A stretch of DNA of 64,000 nucleotides from Mycobacterium sp. SMC-4 (lineage in GTDB: Bacteria > Actinomycetota > Actinomycetes > Mycobacteriales > Mycobacteriaceae), in contig NZ_CP079869.1 in the NCBI RefSeq assembly GCF_025263265.1, positions 3,286,001-3,350,000 on the forward strand, given 5' to 3'. Position 1 is the first letter of the stretch; every line of letters begins with the position of its first letter. Positions 14,062 to 24,736 of the stretch are shown piece by piece. Both the position numbers and the translations under genes were made by a program. The notes under the pieces are model-generated. The model worked only from the letters and a program-made list of their open reading frames with translations, did not search any database and was not told the origin of the DNA.

Positions 14062-15113
14062 CGGCCTCGGTGTCCTATTTTCCCGCAGTCGCAGCACCGG
14101 ACCAGCAGATCTCGGCAGCCGCGCGTACCCGGCAGGGCGAACTGACCAAGCCGCAGGGCGCGCTGGGCCGACTGGAAGACCTCTCGGTGTGGGTGGCCGC
14201 GTGTCAGGGTCTCTGTCCGCCGCGCCAGTTCGAACGCGCCCGGGTGGTCGTGTTCGCCGGTGATCACGGCGTGGCCTCGGCCGGGGTGTCGGCCTATCCG
14301 CCGGAGGTCACCGCGGCGATGGTGGCCAACATCGACGGTGGCGGTGCCGCGGTGAACGCACTGGCGACCATCGCCGGCGCCACCGTGCGCATCGCCGACA
14401 TCGCCGTCGACACGGTCGAACCGTTGTCACCGGCGATCGGATCACATCGCATCCGTCGATCCAGCGGCAACATCGCCGTGGAGGACGCGTTGAGTCCCGA
14501 CGAGGTCGTCGAGGCCATCGAGGCGGGTCGGAGCATCGCCGACGAGGAGGTCGATTCCGGAGCGGATTTGCTGATCGCCGGGGACATGGGTATCGGCAAC
14601 ACCACGCCGGCGACCACGTTGGTCGCCGCACTCACCGACAGCGAGCCGGTCGCTGTGGTCGGGCGCGGCACCGGCGTCGATGACGCCGGTTGGGTGCGCA
14701 AGACCGCGGCAATCCGCGACGCGCTGTACAGGACCCGCAGGCTGTCAGCCGATTCGGTTGCGCTGCTGCGGATCTGCGGCGGGGCCGACTTGGCGGCGAT
14801 GGCCGGCTTCTGCGCTCAGGCCGCGCTGCGTAAGACTCCGCTATTGCTCGACGGCCTGGTGGTGACAGCCGCGGCGCTGGCCGCCGAGGGGCTGGCGCCC
14901 GGCGCGAAGCTGTGGTGGCAGGCAGGTCACCGTTCGACCGAACCCGCCCATTCCGTGGCCCTGGAGCATTTGGGGTTGACACCGATCGTGGAACTGGACA
15001 TGCACCTCGGTGAGGGGACCGGTGCTCTGGTGGCCCTGCCGGTGCTGCGGGCCGCGGTGGCCGCGCTGGCTTCGATGGCGACCTTCCAGGAAGCCGGGAT
15101 CAACGGGGGCTGA
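14058..15113 (+). CDS. cobT: Nicotinate-nucleotide–dimethylbenzimidazole phosphoribosyltransferase (CobT)
   Basis: This 351-residue enzyme makes alpha-ribazole phosphate, activating the lower ligand of cobalamin. Diagnostic motifs are [17 protein letters not shown] near residue 60, [14 protein letters not shown] near residue 175 and the C-terminal [12 protein letters not shown] containing the catalytic Glu. The GTG start overlaps the preceding stop (GTGA), and cobS follows after 3 nt. It matches Rv2207. Confidence 0.96.
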   Translation: MTASVSYFPAVAAPDQQISAAARTRQGELTKPQGALGRLEDLSVWVAACQGLCPPRQFERARVVVFAGDHGVASAGVSAYPPEVTAAMVANIDGGGAAVNALATIAGATVRIADIAVDTVEPLSPAIGSHRIRRSSGNIAVEDALSPDEVVEAIEAGRSIADEEVDSGADLLIAGDMGIGNTTPATTLVAALTDSEPVAVVGRGTGVDDAGWVRKTAAIRDALYRTRRLSADSVALLRICGGADLAAMAGFCAQAALRKTPLLLDGLVVTAAALAAEGLAPGAKLWWQAGHRSTEPAHSVALEHLGLTPIVELDMHLGEGTGALVALPVLRAAVAALASMATFQEAGINGG

Positions 15114-15116
15114 GAC

Positions 15117-15848
15117 GTGATCCGCTCGGTCGTCGGCGCTTTCGCGTTCGCCACGGTGCTGCCCACCCCGAAGGCGCTGACCGCGTACGTCGGCCGCGGA
15201 GTGCTGACTGCGCTGCCGGTCGCGGGGTTCACCCTGGGAGCGTTGGCAGCCGCGCTGTGGTGGCTCGGCGGGCTGGCGTTCGGAGACCGAAGTGCGTTGG
15301 CGGGCGCCGTGGTGGTGGCGGCGCTGGCGCTGGCAACCCGCGGACTGCACATCGACGGGCTGTCGGACACCACCGATGCACTCGGCTGCTACGGACCGCC
15401 CGAGCGTGCGTTGGCGGTGATGCGCGACGGTTCAGCCGGCCCGTTCGGTTGCGCCGCGGTGGCGTCGGTGATCCTGCTCCAGAGTCTGGCTTTCGCACAG
15501 GCCACCGCGCTGGGAGTGCTCGTCGCCGTCGCAGCCGGCCGGGTCGCCGCCGTCGCGGCCTGCCGTCGCTCGGTGCCCGCCGCGGCGGGCAGTTCGCTCG
15601 GCCGACTGGTTGCGGGCACTCAGCCGTGGTGGGTGGCGGGTGCCTGGGTCGCGGTGGTGGCCGTGGTCGCAGTGTGGGCGTGTGACCGGTGGTGGCACGG
15701 ACCGCTGGTGGTGCTCGTGGCGGTGTTGTGCAGCGTGGCGCTGGTGTCACACTGCGTACGCCGGTTCGGCGGCATCACCGGCGACGTGTTGGGCGCGGCG
15801 GTCGAGGTGACGACGACGGTCGCCGCGGTGGGCCTGGCGATCAGCTGA
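15117..15848 (+). CDS. cobS: Adenosylcobinamide-GDP ribazoletransferase (cobalamin synthase CobS)
   Basis: This 243-residue integral membrane enzyme joins adenosylcobinamide-GDP and alpha-ribazole in the last step of the nucleotide loop assembly. The motif [14 protein letters not shown] (about residues 77–90), with its metal-binding acidic residues, and RDGSAGPFG identify CobS. Several hydrophobic segments follow. It is directly downstream of cobT. Its stop runs 8 nt into the convergent ilvE; the Rv2209 gene that follows cobS in M. tuberculosis is absent. Confidence 0.94.
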   Translation: MIRSVVGAFAFATVLPTPKALTAYVGRGVLTALPVAGFTLGALAAALWWLGGLAFGDRSALAGAVVVAALALATRGLHIDGLSDTTDALGCYGPPERALAVMRDGSAGPFGCAAVASVILLQSLAFAQATALGVLVAVAAGRVAAVAACRRSVPAAAGSSLGRLVAGTQPWWVAGAWVAVVAVVAVWACDRWWHGPLVVLVAVLCSVALVSHCVRRFGGITGDVLGAAVEVTTTVAAVGLAIS

Positions 15849-16956
15849 GCTGGGCCATCCAGCCATGGGTGTCGGCGAAGGTGCCGCGCTGGATCCCGGT
15901 CAGGGTGTCGCGCAGGGCCATGGTGATCTCGCCGGGTTCGCCGTCGGCAATGGTGAATTCGCCGCCCGACTCCCCGGCGCCGTACTTGACGTGTGACACC
16001 GGGGTGATGACGGCAGCGGTGCCGCAGGCGAACACCTCCGTGATCTCCCCCGCGGCGGCCTTCTTCTGCCATTCATCGACGTCGATCTTACGTTCCTCGA
16101 CCGCGAACCCAGCATCAGTTGCCAACTGCAACAACGAATCTCGTGTGATTCCAGGCAGCAGCGAGCCCGACAACTCAGGGGTGACCAGCCGTGCGGTTCC
16201 GCCGCTACCGAACACGAAGAACAGGTTCATGCCACCCATTTCTTCGACGTAGCGGCGCTCCAGGGCGTCCAGCCAGACCACTTGGTCGCAGCCGTGCTCG
16301 GCGGCCTGAGCCTGCGCCTGCAGCGAGGCCGCATAGTTGCCGCCGAACTTGGCCGCACCGGTGCCGCCCGGCGAGGCGCGCACGTACTCGTGTGACAGCC
16401 AGACGCTGACCGGCTTGATACCGCGCGGAAAGTACGCGCCGGCCGGCGAGCCGATGACCAGGTAGCGGTACTCGAGGGCCGGGCGCACACCCAGGCCCGG
16501 CTCGGTGGCGATGATGAACGGCCGCAGATACAGCGATTCCTCCCCGCCCGCAGGCGGCACCCAGGCCTCGTCGACGGCGATCAGCTGCCGCAACGACTCG
16601 ATGAACAGTTCCTGTGGCAGTTCCGGGATGGCAATGCGTCGCGCCGAGGCCCGCAGCCGGGCAGCGTTGGCCTCCGGGCGAAACGACACGATCGAACCAT
16701 CGGCCCAGCGGTAGGCTTTGAGCCCTTCGAAGACCTCCTGCGCATAGTGCAGAACGATCGCCGACGGGTCGAGCTCGATCGGTCCGTAGGGCTGCACCCG
16801 TGCGTTGTGCCAACCCTTCCCGTCGACATAGTCGATCGAGACCATGTGGTCGGTGTGGTACTTGCCGAAGCCGGGGTTGGCGAGGATCCCGGCGCGCACC
16901 TCGTCACTCGCCGGGTTCGCGTTGCGATCGACGGTGAATTCGAGGGCGTCAGTCAT
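15841..16956 (-). CDS. ilvE: Branched-chain amino acid aminotransferase
   Basis: This 371-residue fold-type IV PLP enzyme transfers the amino group in the last step of leucine, isoleucine and valine synthesis. The PLP lysine is Lys203 in AAKFGGNYA, and [14 protein letters not shown] and the C-terminal [14 protein letters not shown] are class IV aminotransferase signatures. The ATG at 16956 ([12 protein letters not shown]) is supported by a TACAAT −10 element 7 nt upstream; the longer open frame starts inside gcvT. It matches Rv2210c. Confidence 0.96.
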   Translation of the reverse strand: MTDALEFTVDRNANPASDEVRAGILANPGFGKYHTDHMVSIDYVDGKGWHNARVQPYGPIELDPSAIVLHYAQEVFEGLKAYRWADGSIVSFRPEANAARLRASARRIAIPELPQELFIESLRQLIAVDEAWVPPAGGEESLYLRPFIIATEPGLGVRPALEYRYLVIGSPAGAYFPRGIKPVSVWLSHEYVRASPGGTGAAKFGGNYAASLQAQAQAAEHGCDQVVWLDALERRYVEEMGGMNLFFVFGSGGTARLVTPELSGSLLPGITRDSLLQLATDAGFAVEERKIDVDEWQKKAAAGEITEVFACGTAAVITPVSHVKYGAGESGGEFTIADGEPGEITMALRDTLTGIQRGTFADTHGWMAQLS

Positions 16957-16963
16957 GAGGGCG

Positions 16964-16969
16964 ATTGTA
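16964..16969 (-). promoter_or_regulatory. −10 element of ilvE (leaderless)
   Basis: TACAAT on the minus strand ends 7 nt before the ilvE ATG. It lies within the short gcvT–ilvE gap, so ilvE can be transcribed independently of gcvT. Confidence 0.65.
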
Positions 16970-17011
16970 TATCCGCACCGCCAACGAATTTTGTGCCCCG
17001 ACCCGCAGGCG

Positions 17012-18109
17012 TCAGCGCGTCCTGGTGTCGACAAACGGCGGCTTGACCACGTCGCAGTCGACCAGCCGACCGCGTACGTCGACGGCCACCCGGGCACCGT
17101 CGGCGATCTCGGCTTCGGTGTCGATCAGCGCCAGCGCGATGCCGACTTTCAGTGTGGGCGAGAAGGTTCCGGAGGTGGTGACGCCGACGGCACGGTCCCC
17201 GTCGACGACGTTGAGGCCGGCGCGCAGCACCCCGCGACCGACAGCCCGCAGCCCGCGCAGGGTCCGGCGCGGCCCGACCTGCTTCTCCGCCAGTAGCGCC
17301 TCGCGGCCCCAGAACGCGTCCTTCTTCCAGCCGACGGCCCATCCGCAGCGAGCCTGCACCGGTGAGATGTCGGACGACAGCTCGTGGCCGTGCAGCGGAT
17401 AACCCATCTCGGTGCGCAGGGTGTCGCGAGCGCCCAGCCCCGCGAGTTCACCGCCGGCTGCCCGCACGCGGTCGACCAGAGCGTCGAACACCACGGCGGC
17501 CTCGTCCCAGGACGGCAACAGCTCGTAGCCGTGCTCACCGGTGTAGCCGGTGCGGCACACCCGGACCTCCACGCCGTCGAAGACGGCGTCGGCGAAACCC
17601 ATGTAGTCCATGTCGGTGGGCAGGCCCAGTCCGGCGACCACCTCGGTGGAGCGCGGTCCCTGCACAGCCAGCACGGCGCGCGAGCGGTGCTCGTCGGTCA
17701 CGGCGATGTCCGACGGCGCGTGCTCGCGCAAGGCCGCCACCACGGCGGCGGTGTTGGCGGCGTTGGGCACCAGGAAGATCTCGTCATCGGCGACGTAGTA
17801 GACGATCAGGTCATCCATCACGCCGCCCGATTCGGCGCAGCACAGGGTGTACTGCGCCTGACCGGGTCCGATGCGGCGCAGGTCATTGGTCAGCGTCGAG
17901 TTGATGAATCCGGCGGCGTCCGGGCCTTTCACCAGAGCCTTACCGAGGTGGCTGACGTCGAACAGTCCGACGGTGGTGCGGGTGGCGGTGTGCTCGGCCA
18001 CGGTGCCGGTATAGGAGACGGGCATCAGCCAGCCTCCGAACTCGGCGAAGCTCGCACCGAGCTCTCGGTGTCGCTGTTCGAGGGGCCCGGCCAGCAGGTT
18101 GTCAGTCAC
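17012..18109 (-). CDS. gcvT: Glycine cleavage system T protein (aminomethyltransferase)
   Basis: This is the 365-residue T protein, which transfers the aminomethyl carbon from the H protein to tetrahydrofolate. The family motifs [31 protein letters not shown] and [15 protein letters not shown] are present. I chose the GTG at 18109 ([12 protein letters not shown]) because a TACTGT −10 lies 8 nt upstream; a TTG two codons earlier is the alternative. The genes for the P, H and L proteins are not in the window. It is divergent from pepB; the adenylyl cyclase gene found here in M. tuberculosis (Rv2212) is missing. Confidence 0.94.
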   Translation of the reverse strand: MTDNLLAGPLEQRHRELGASFAEFGGWLMPVSYTGTVAEHTATRTTVGLFDVSHLGKALVKGPDAAGFINSTLTNDLRRIGPGQAQYTLCCAESGGVMDDLIVYYVADDEIFLVPNAANTAAVVAALREHAPSDIAVTDEHRSRAVLAVQGPRSTEVVAGLGLPTDMDYMGFADAVFDGVEVRVCRTGYTGEHGYELLPSWDEAAVVFDALVDRVRAAGGELAGLGARDTLRTEMGYPLHGHELSSDISPVQARCGWAVGWKKDAFWGREALLAEKQVGPRRTLRGLRAVGRGVLRAGLNVVDGDRAVGVTTSGTFSPTLKVGIALALIDTEAEIADGARVAVDVRGRLVDCDVVKPPFVDTRTR

Positions 18110-18117
18110 GACCAACC

Positions 18118-18142
18118 ACAGTAGTGGGCCAGTGGCTAGGGT
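18118..18142. promoter_or_regulatory. Back-to-back leaderless promoters of gcvT and pepB
   Basis: TACTGT on the minus strand (18118–18123) lies 8 nt from the gcvT GTG, and TAGGGT on the plus strand (18137–18142) lies 8 nt from the pepB GTG. The two coding starts are only 41 nt apart, so both polymerase footprints overlap completely and the genes may compete for transcription. Confidence 0.55.
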
Positions 18143-18150
18143 GGTTGCCC

Positions 18151-19668
18151 GTGAGCACCGCAGCCGGTTACCAGTCCCCGTCCGTCACCGTCGCCAGCGC
18201 GCTGCCCGAGCGGCCGGCCGCATCGTCCGTCCTGGTCGTGCCTGTCGTCGGCTCAGGTGACGACGACGCCAGGGCCACGGTCGTCGACTCGGGATTCCTC
18301 AGCGCAGCCGGCATCGCCGAGATCGAGACTGCACTGGCGGCGCTGGCCGCCAAAGGAGGCGCCGAGCAGGTAACTCGCGTGGTGGCGCCGTCGCTGCCGG
18401 TCGACAGCGTGTTGGCGGTGGGGCTGGGTCAGCAACGCGACGACGTCGGGGCCGAAACCATTCGCCGCGCCGCCGGTGTGGCGGCACGCGCGCTGTCCGG
18501 TGTCGAGACGGTGATCACCACCCTCACCGCGCTCGACCTGGCCGCCGCTGTCGAGGGATTGATCCTGGGCGCCTATCGCTTCACCGAGTTCCGCTCGGAC
18601 AAGACCGCGCCCAAGGACGCCCCGGTCGCGGCGGTCGTCGCGCTGAGCGCACTGCCCGATGCGCAGGCCGTTGCGGATCGGGCCGCGGCGATCGCCGGCG
18701 CGGTGGCCACCGCCCGCGATTTCGTCAATACTCCGCCCAGCCACCTGTACCCAGACGAGTTCGCCCGTCGCGCAAAGGTTTTGGGAGAGGCCACCGGCAT
18801 GGAGGTGGAAATTCTCGACGAGGCGACCCTGGCCGAACAAGGATTCGGCGGGATCGTCGGTGTGGGCAAGGGTTCGGCGCGGCCGCCTCGACTGGTGCGG
18901 CTGGTGTACCGCGGTGCACCGGGCCAAGACGCCAAGACCGTGGCCTTGGTCGGCAAGGGAGTCACGTTCGACACCGGCGGCATCTCGATCAAACCCGCCG
19001 CCAACATGCACCACATGACCTCCGACATGGGTGGTGCCGCAGCCGTTGTCGCCACCGCGGTGCTGGCCGCCGGCCAACAGTTGCCCCTCAACGTCATCGC
19101 CACCGTGCCGATGGCCGAGAACATGCCGTCGTCGACCGCGCAGCGCCCCGGTGATGTGCTCACCCAGTACGGCGGCATCACCGTCGAGGTGCTCAACACC
19201 GACGCCGAAGGCCGGCTGATTCTCGCCGATGCGATCGTGCGGGCTTGCGAGGACGAACCGGACTACCTGATCGAGACCTCCACGCTGACCGGTGCGCAGA
19301 CCGTCGCGCTGGGTGCCCGGACACCCGGGGTGATGGGCAGCGACGAGTTCCGCGACCGCGTGGCCGCGCTCTCCCAGTCCGTCGGCGAAAACGCCTGGGC
19401 CATGCCACTACCCGACGAACTCAAGGACGACCTCAAGTCCACGGTGGCCGATCTGGCCAACATCAGCGGGTCGCGCTACGCGGGCATGTTGGTGGCCGGT
19501 GTGTACCTGCGGGAGTTCGTCGCCGAGAACGTGCAGTGGGCCCACATCGACATCGCGGGGCCGGCCTACAACTCGAACGGACCCTGGGGGTACAACCCCA
19601 AGGGCGGCACCGGCGTACCGACGCGCACGCTGTTCGCGGTGCTCGAAGACATAGCCGTGAACGGCTGA
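18151..19668 (+). CDS. pepB: Leucyl aminopeptidase, M17 family (PepB)
   Basis: This 505-residue cytosolic metallopeptidase removes N-terminal residues from peptides using two metal ions. The metal and catalytic motifs [16 protein letters not shown] (near residue 268) and the M17 signature [13 protein letters not shown] (near residue 350) are intact. The N-terminal regulatory domain covers about residues 1–175. The GTG at 18151 is supported by the TAGGGT −10. The last codons and stop form the first copy of a 25-bp tandem repeat that continues to about 19771. It matches Rv2213. Confidence 0.95.
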   Translation: MSTAAGYQSPSVTVASALPERPAASSVLVVPVVGSGDDDARATVVDSGFLSAAGIAEIETALAALAAKGGAEQVTRVVAPSLPVDSVLAVGLGQQRDDVGAETIRRAAGVAARALSGVETVITTLTALDLAAAVEGLILGAYRFTEFRSDKTAPKDAPVAAVVALSALPDAQAVADRAAAIAGAVATARDFVNTPPSHLYPDEFARRAKVLGEATGMEVEILDEATLAEQGFGGIVGVGKGSARPPRLVRLVYRGAPGQDAKTVALVGKGVTFDTGGISIKPAANMHHMTSDMGGAAAVVATAVLAAGQQLPLNVIATVPMAENMPSSTAQRPGDVLTQYGGITVEVLNTDAEGRLILADAIVRACEDEPDYLIETSTLTGAQTVALGARTPGVMGSDEFRDRVAALSQSVGENAWAMPLPDELKDDLKSTVADLANISGSRYAGMLVAGVYLREFVAENVQWAHIDIAGPAYNSNGPWGYNPKGGTGVPTRTLFAVLEDIAVNG

Positions 19669-19771
19669 TCAAGCTCCAGCCGTGAACGGCTGATCAAGCT
19701 CCAGCCGTGAACGGCTGATCAAGCTCCAGCAGTGAACGGCTGATCAAGCTCCAGCCGTGAACAGCTGACCG
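19653..19771 (+). repeat. 25-bp tandem repeat starting at the pepB stop codon
   Basis: Four full units (19653–19677, 19678–19702, 19703–19727, 19728–19752) and a partial fifth begin with AGCCGTGAACGGCTGA followed by TCAAGCTCC. Each contains a 6-bp dyad AGCCGT/ACGGCT directly followed by TGA, the pepB stop in unit one. Unit four has C-to-A at position 4 and the partial unit has G-to-A in the right arm, so both lose perfect pairing. Because the unit is not a multiple of three, later copies are in other frames. Confidence 0.95.
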
Positions 19772-19781
19772 CGGAGCATGT

Positions 19782-20138
19782 CTAGCGGTCCATCTCCTCG
19801 CGGGCCGCGCGCTTGCGCTCGATACGCTGCCGCGCGTCGAAATCCCGCATCCGCTGCGGATACCCGACCTTCTGCACGTCATAGACGGGGATGTTCAGCT
19901 GTTTGGACAGCCGCCGGGCCCCGGCGTCACCTCCGGCGCGGCGCCGCGTCCACTCACCGTCGGCGGCGACCAGGACCACGGTGACCTCGGTGACGGTCGT
20001 CTTCGGCTCCACAAAGGCTTCCACCCCGGTGTGCTCGGCGACCCAACGCTGCAGGTAGCGCAGATCGGCTGCCGGGTCGGGTCCAGAGGTGGCTTTACGC
20101 GAGCGGCGCCGACCACCGAACCTGTCGAACAGTCCCAC
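19782..20138 (-). CDS. Conserved hypothetical protein, basic, 118 residues
   Basis: I do not recognise a named family. The N-terminus (MGLFDRFGGRRRSRK) is strongly basic, the middle has alternating hydrophobic residues (VTEVTVVLVAADGEWTRRR) suggesting a small alpha/beta fold, and the C-terminus is a charged helix (DARQRIERKRAAREEMDR). The GTG at 20138 is supported by AGGAG 8 nt upstream; the longer open frame has no such site. It sits between pepB and dlaT, where M. tuberculosis has ephD on the same strand. It may be a housekeeping protein of mycobacteria, but I cannot state a function. Confidence 0.7.
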   Translation of the reverse strand: MGLFDRFGGRRRSRKATSGPDPAADLRYLQRWVAEHTGVEAFVEPKTTVTEVTVVLVAADGEWTRRRAGGDAGARRLSKQLNIPVYDVQKVGYPQRMRDFDARQRIERKRAAREEMDR

Positions 20139-20307
20139 CGCGTGCGCTCCTCTCTGTCCGGACCCGACTGACGTCGACCGCCCCACAATTCGATAGTGCC
20201 AGAGCAGCCAGAACCCATGTCCGCGGCGAAACGTGTGAGTAGACGTGACAGGATGGGTAACGACACTTCAACCACCTGCGACTGACCGTGCAAGGGAGCC
20301 ACACCAT

Positions 20308-22137
20308 ATGGCCATCTCCGTTCAGATGCCCGCACTCGGCGAGAGCGTGACCGAGGGGACTGTGACCCGCTGGCTCAAGCAGGAGGGAGACACAGTCGAG
20401 GAGGACGAGCCATTACTGGAAGTGTCGACCGACAAGGTCGACACCGAGATCCCCTCCCCCGCCGGCGGGGTGTTGAAGAAGATCATCGCCCAGGAGGACG
20501 ACACGGTCGAGGTCGGTGGCGAGCTGGCGGTGATCGGCGACGCCGATGACGACGACGGTGACAGCGGTGCCGACGACGGTGACAGCGACCCCCAGGACGA
20601 CAGTGCCGAGGACGACTCCGCGGCCGACGAGTCCGATGAGTCCGACGACGAGCCAGACCCTGAGCCCGCCGACGAGTCCGATGACGAACCCGAACCCGAG
20701 CCGAAGAAGTCGTCCGGCGGATCCGGTGGGGGCTCCTCGACCCCGGTGCTGATGCCCGAACTCGGCGAGTCCGTCACCGAGGGCACGGTCACGCGCTGGC
20801 TCAAGAGCGTCGGAGACACCGTGGAGGTCGACGAGCCGCTGGTCGAGGTATCCACCGACAAGGTCGACACCGAGATCCCGTCTCCGGTGGCCGGAACGCT
20901 GCTGTCCATCACCGCCGAAGAGGACGACACCGTTGAGGTCGGTGGCGAGCTGGCCAAGATCGGCGAGTCCGACGGTGAGTCGGGCGACAGTGAACCCGAG
21001 CCGGAGCCCGAGCCCGAGCCGGAGCCGGAGCCGGAGCCGGAGCCGACCAAAGAAACCAAGGAGGCCAAGCCCCAGGCCAAGCCGTCCGAGGAGGCCGAGC
21101 CGGAACCTAAGTCGCAGCCCAAACCCGAACCGACATCGGAGTCCACGCCGCAACCGAAGTCCACGTCCGACGAGTCGTCGGGCGACTCCGGACCCTATGT
21201 CACCCCGCTGGTGCGCAAACTGGCATCCGAGCACGGGGTGGATCTGGGCACCGTGAAGGGCACCGGTGTCGGCGGCCGTATCCGCAAGCAGGATGTCCTT
21301 GCCGCGGCCAGCGCCAAGGAAAAGGCCGACAAGGCCCCCGCCGACAAGCCGGCCGCCGAGGCGCCGGCCAAGGCGGCCAGCACCGCGCCGGCACCGCAGG
21401 GTGCGCTGGCCCATCTGCGTGGCACCACGCAGAAAGCCAACCGCATTCGCCAGATCACGGCGAAGAAGACGCGCGAATCCCTACAGACCACAGCGCAATT
21501 GACGCAGACCCACGAAGTCGACATGACAAAGATCGTGGCGTTGCGCGCCAAGGCCAAGTCGCAGTTCGCCGAACGCGAAGGCGTCAACTTGACCTATCTG
21601 CCGTTCATCGCCCGCGCGGTGATCGACGCGTTGAAGATCCACCCCAACGTCAACGCCAGCTACAACGAGGACAGCAAGGAGATCACCTACTACGACGCCG
21701 AGCACCTCGGCATCGCGGTCGACACCGACCAGGGACTGCTGTCACCGGTGATCCACAACGCGGGAGATCTGTCGCTGGGCGGCTTGGCGCGCGCCATCGC
21801 CGACATCGCGGGGCGAGCGCGCTCAGGCAACCTCAAGCCCGACGAGTTGGCCGGCGGCACGTTCACGATCACCAACATCGGTAGCCAGGGCGCCTTGTTC
21901 GACACTCCGATCCTGGTGCCACCGCAGGCGGCCATGCTGGGCACCGGAGCGATCGTCAAGCGTCCGCGGGTGATCATCGACGAGTTCGGCAACGAGTCGA
22001 TCGGTATCCGTTCGGTGAGCTACCTTCCGCTGACCTACGACCACCGCCTGATCGACGGAGCCGACGCGGGACGCTTTCTGACCACCATCAAGCGACGGCT
22101 CGAAGAAGGCGCATTCGAGGCCGACCTGGGGGTGTAG
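20308..22137 (+). CDS. dlaT: Dihydrolipoamide acyltransferase, pyruvate dehydrogenase E2 (DlaT)
   Basis: This 609-residue E2 core transfers acetyl groups from AceE to CoA; in mycobacteria it also serves the AhpD/AhpC peroxide defence. It has two lipoyl domains (about residues 2–77 and 148–225), each with the lipoylated Lys in [12 protein letters not shown], a peripheral-subunit-binding domain ([15 protein letters not shown]) and a C-terminal catalytic domain ending with the active-site HxxxDG ([11 protein letters not shown]). Both inter-domain linkers are unusually acidic, rich in Asp/Glu/Ser/Pro, whereas E2 linkers are normally Ala/Pro-rich. The ATG at 20308 has GGGAG about 9 nt upstream. 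The lipoate genes lipB and lipA follow downstream. Confidence 0.95.
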   Translation: MAISVQMPALGESVTEGTVTRWLKQEGDTVEEDEPLLEVSTDKVDTEIPSPAGGVLKKIIAQEDDTVEVGGELAVIGDADDDDGDSGADDGDSDPQDDSAEDDSAADESDESDDEPDPEPADESDDEPEPEPKKSSGGSGGGSSTPVLMPELGESVTEGTVTRWLKSVGDTVEVDEPLVEVSTDKVDTEIPSPVAGTLLSITAEEDDTVEVGGELAKIGESDGESGDSEPEPEPEPEPEPEPEPEPTKETKEAKPQAKPSEEAEPEPKSQPKPEPTSESTPQPKSTSDESSGDSGPYVTPLVRKLASEHGVDLGTVKGTGVGGRIRKQDVLAAASAKEKADKAPADKPAAEAPAKAASTAPAPQGALAHLRGTTQKANRIRQITAKKTRESLQTTAQLTQTHEVDMTKIVALRAKAKSQFAEREGVNLTYLPFIARAVIDALKIHPNVNASYNEDSKEITYYDAEHLGIAVDTDQGLLSPVIHNAGDLSLGGLARAIADIAGRARSGNLKPDELAGGTFTITNIGSQGALFDTPILVPPQAAMLGTGAIVKRPRVIIDEFGNESIGIRSVSYLPLTYDHRLIDGADAGRFLTTIKRRLEEGAFEADLGV

Positions 22138-22143
22138 GCCGGC

Positions 22144-23061
22144 GTGTCGAAGCCATCAGATTCGGTCGTCGCGGTCGCGGGATCGTCAGGTCTGATCGGA
22201 ACGGCGTTGGTGTACGCGCTGCGCGCGACCGACCGTCGCGTGCTGCGGCTGGTCCGGCGGGCTCCGACCAATGCCGATGAGGTGTTCTGGAATCCCGACA
22301 CCGGTCAGTTCGACCCCGAAGCGCTGCGCGGTGTGACCGCAGTGGTCAACCTGTGCGGCGTCAACGTCGGCGAGAAGCGCTGGTCGGGAGCGTTCAAGCA
22401 GAGCCTGCGGGACAGCCGCATCGGCCCCACCGAGGTGTTGTCGCGCGCCGTGGTGGAGGCCGGGGTCCCGTTGCTGATCAACTCCAGCGCGGTCGGGTTC
22501 TACGGTGACACCGGCGCGACCCCGGTCGATGAGACCGCAGCGCCCGGGCACGGCTTCCTGGCCCGACTGACCGTCGACTGGGAAGCGGCCACGGCCATCG
22601 CCGCCGACAACGGCGTGCGGGTGGTGCTGACCCGCACCGGTCTGGTGATGGCGCAGTCCGGCGGCATGCTGGGTCGGATCAAGCCGTTGTTCTCGCTGGG
22701 TTTGGGCGCCCGGCTGGGCAATGGCCGCCAATACATGTCGTGGATCAGCCTGGAAGATCAGGTACGCGCCCTGCTGTTCGCGATCAGCAACGAGGAACTG
22801 TCCGGCCCGGTGAACTTCACCGGGCCGGCGCCGGTCACCAACGCCGAATTCACCACGGCGCTCGGGCGCACGCTGAAGCGGCCGACCCCGCTGGCGGTAC
22901 CGGGCTTCGCCCTGCGCGCCGTGCTCGGCGAGTTCGCCGACGAAGGCGTGCTGGGGGGCCAGCGGGTGATTCCCGCAGCGCTGGAGCAGGCCGGATACTC
23001 GTTCCAGCACAACACCATCGGCGAAGCTCTGGCCTTCGCGACCGCACCCGGCCGGGACTGA
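22144..23061 (+). CDS. TIGR01777-type NAD-dependent epimerase/SDR39U1 family protein
   Basis: This is a 305-residue extended short-chain dehydrogenase-like protein. The nucleotide-binding motif is [18 protein letters not shown], a shift from GxxGxxG typical of this family, and [13 protein letters not shown] near residue 122 carries the active-site tyrosine region. Substrate unknown. It lies 6 nt after dlaT and 16 nt before lipB, matching Rv2216, so it may be co-transcribed with the lipoate genes. Confidence 0.88.
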   Translation: MSKPSDSVVAVAGSSGLIGTALVYALRATDRRVLRLVRRAPTNADEVFWNPDTGQFDPEALRGVTAVVNLCGVNVGEKRWSGAFKQSLRDSRIGPTEVLSRAVVEAGVPLLINSSAVGFYGDTGATPVDETAAPGHGFLARLTVDWEAATAIAADNGVRVVLTRTGLVMAQSGGMLGRIKPLFSLGLGARLGNGRQYMSWISLEDQVRALLFAISNEELSGPVNFTGPAPVTNAEFTTALGRTLKRPTPLAVPGFALRAVLGEFADEGVLGGQRVIPAALEQAGYSFQHNTIGEALAFATAPGRD

Positions 23062-23064
23062 GAG

Positions 23065-23070
23065 TAGCGT
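23065..23070 (+). promoter_or_regulatory. −10 element of lipB (leaderless)
   Basis: TAGCGT ends 7 nt before the lipB ATG, lying just after the stop codon of the preceding gene. It would allow lipB-lipA to be transcribed apart from dlaT. Confidence 0.55.
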
Positions 23071-23077
23071 CGCGTCC

Positions 23078-23773
23078 ATGACCTCGTCAGTGCGCTCGCA
23101 CGGGTCAGCGGTGCAGGTACGCCGCCTCGGCACCGTGGACTACCTGCAGGCGTGGGATCTGCAACGTGAGCTGGCCGCCGAGCGTGTTGCGGGCGGCCCG
23201 GACACCCTGCTGCTGCTCGAACATCCCCCGGTCTACACCGCGGGGCGGCGCACACTGCCCGAAGAGCGGCCGGTCGACGACACACCTGTGGTGGAGACCG
23301 ACCGAGGCGGCAAGATCACCTGGCACGGCCCAGGTCAGTTGGTCGGGTATCCCATCATCGGACTGGCCGAACCGATGGACGTGGTGGACTTCGTGCGCCG
23401 GCTGGAAGAGGCGTTGATCACGGTGTGTGCGCAGTGGGGCGTGCCGGCCGGCCGGGTCGACGGACGGTCCGGGGTCTGGGTGGCCGGCTCCTCGGCGCGG
23501 CCACGCAAGATTGCCGCGATCGGGATCCGGGTGGCGCGGGCGACAACCCTGCACGGATTCGCACTCAACTGCGACTGTGACCTGTCGGCGTACGGTTCGA
23601 TCGTGCCGTGCGGCATCGCCGATGCCGGGGTGACATCGCTGAGCGCCGAACTGGGCCGCCGCGTCACCGTCGCCGAGGTCACCGACCGAGTGGCCGAGAC
23701 GGTGCTCGATGCGCTCGACGGTCGCATCGCCACCAGCGTCGCCGTTACCGCAGGCGTAGACTCGGCCCAGTGA
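23078..23773 (+). CDS. lipB: Octanoyltransferase (LipB)
   Basis: This 231-residue enzyme moves octanoyl from acyl carrier protein to lipoyl domains, the first step of lipoate synthesis. The [17 protein letters not shown] motif, the catalytic Lys144 ([10 protein letters not shown]) and Cys178 ([14 protein letters not shown]) are present. The start is set by the leaderless −10 at 23065. The stop overlaps the lipA GTG (GTGA). It matches Rv2217. Confidence 0.96.
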   Translation: MTSSVRSHGSAVQVRRLGTVDYLQAWDLQRELAAERVAGGPDTLLLLEHPPVYTAGRRTLPEERPVDDTPVVETDRGGKITWHGPGQLVGYPIIGLAEPMDVVDFVRRLEEALITVCAQWGVPAGRVDGRSGVWVAGSSARPRKIAAIGIRVARATTLHGFALNCDCDLSAYGSIVPCGIADAGVTSLSAELGRRVTVAEVTDRVAETVLDALDGRIATSVAVTAGVDSAQ

Positions 23774-24732
23774 CTATCGCTCCCGACGGCCGCAAGCTGC
23801 TGCGTCTGGAAGTGCGCAACGCCCAGACCCCGATCGAGCGCAAGCCGCCGTGGATCAAGACGCGAGCCAAGATGGGCCCGGAGTATCGGGAGCTCAAGGG
23901 CCTGGTGCGGCGTGAGGGTCTGCATACCGTCTGTGAGGAAGCCGGCTGCCCCAACATCTTCGAGTGCTGGGAAGACCGCGAGGCGACGTTCCTGATCGGC
24001 GGCGAGCAGTGCACCCGCCGGTGTGACTTCTGCCAGATCGACACCGGCAAGCCCGCCGCGCTCGATCGCGACGAGCCGCGACGGGTCGCCGAGAGCGTGC
24101 AGGCGATGGGTCTGCGCTACTCCACCGTCACCGGTGTGGCGCGCGACGACCTGCCCGATGGTGGCGCCTGGCTCTATGCCGAGACGGTCCGCCAGATCAA
24201 GGCACTCAACCCCAACACCGGTGTCGAGTTGTTGATCCCGGATTTCAACGCCGAGCCGGCACAGCTGGCAGAGGTTTTTGCGTCGCGCCCGGAAGTCTTG
24301 GCACACAACGTCGAAACCGTTCCGCGCATCTTCAAGCGGATTCGCCCCGGGTTCCGCTACGACCGCAGCCTGTCGGTTCTGACGATGGCCCGCGAGCACG
24401 GGCTGGTCACCAAGAGCAACCTGATCCTGGGTATGGGTGAGACACCCGAGGAAGTCCGGTCGGCATTGCGGGACCTGCATCAGGCCGGCTGCGACATCGT
24501 GACCATCACCCAGTACCTTCGGCCCTCTCCGCGCCACCATCCGGTGGAGCGCTGGGTGCATCCGGACGAGTTCGTCGAGCATCAGGATTTCGCCACCGAA
24601 CTCGGCTTCTCCGGAGTACTGGCCGGACCGCTGGTCCGCTCCTCCTACCGGGCGGGCAAGTTGTACGCACAGACGGTGGCATCCCGACCCACGGGAGCCC
24701 CGGCGAGCGCGGCATCGCACTCCGTATCCTGA
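23770..24732 (+). CDS. lipA: Lipoyl synthase (LipA)
   Basis: This 320-residue radical SAM enzyme inserts two sulfurs into octanoyl groups. The auxiliary 4Fe-4S cluster motif is [12 protein letters not shown], the radical-SAM cluster motif is CTRRCDFC, and the serine that ligates the auxiliary cluster is in RSSYRAG near the C-terminus. The GTG start overlaps the lipB stop. With DlaT two genes upstream, this forms a lipoate synthesis and use block. Confidence 0.97.
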   Translation: MTIAPDGRKLLRLEVRNAQTPIERKPPWIKTRAKMGPEYRELKGLVRREGLHTVCEEAGCPNIFECWEDREATFLIGGEQCTRRCDFCQIDTGKPAALDRDEPRRVAESVQAMGLRYSTVTGVARDDLPDGGAWLYAETVRQIKALNPNTGVELLIPDFNAEPAQLAEVFASRPEVLAHNVETVPRIFKRIRPGFRYDRSLSVLTMAREHGLVTKSNLILGMGETPEEVRSALRDLHQAGCDIVTITQYLRPSPRHHPVERWVHPDEFVEHQDFATELGFSGVLAGPLVRSSYRAGKLYAQTVASRPTGAPASAASHSVS

Positions 24733-24736
24733 AGCA

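Noticed and set aside
16957..17097. Longer ilvE start
   Set aside because: It would overlap the 3' end of gcvT and ignore the TACAAT −10 placed 7 nt before the ATG at 16956.
19653..19771. Possible CRISPR array at the pepB, glnA1, glnE or aceE repeats
   Set aside because: The units are directly adjacent with no variable spacers, and no cas genes are in the window.
23194..23773. The minus-strand open frame opposite lipB and lipA as a separate gene
   Set aside because: lipB and lipA have complete catalytic motifs on the plus strand; the antisense frame has no motif.
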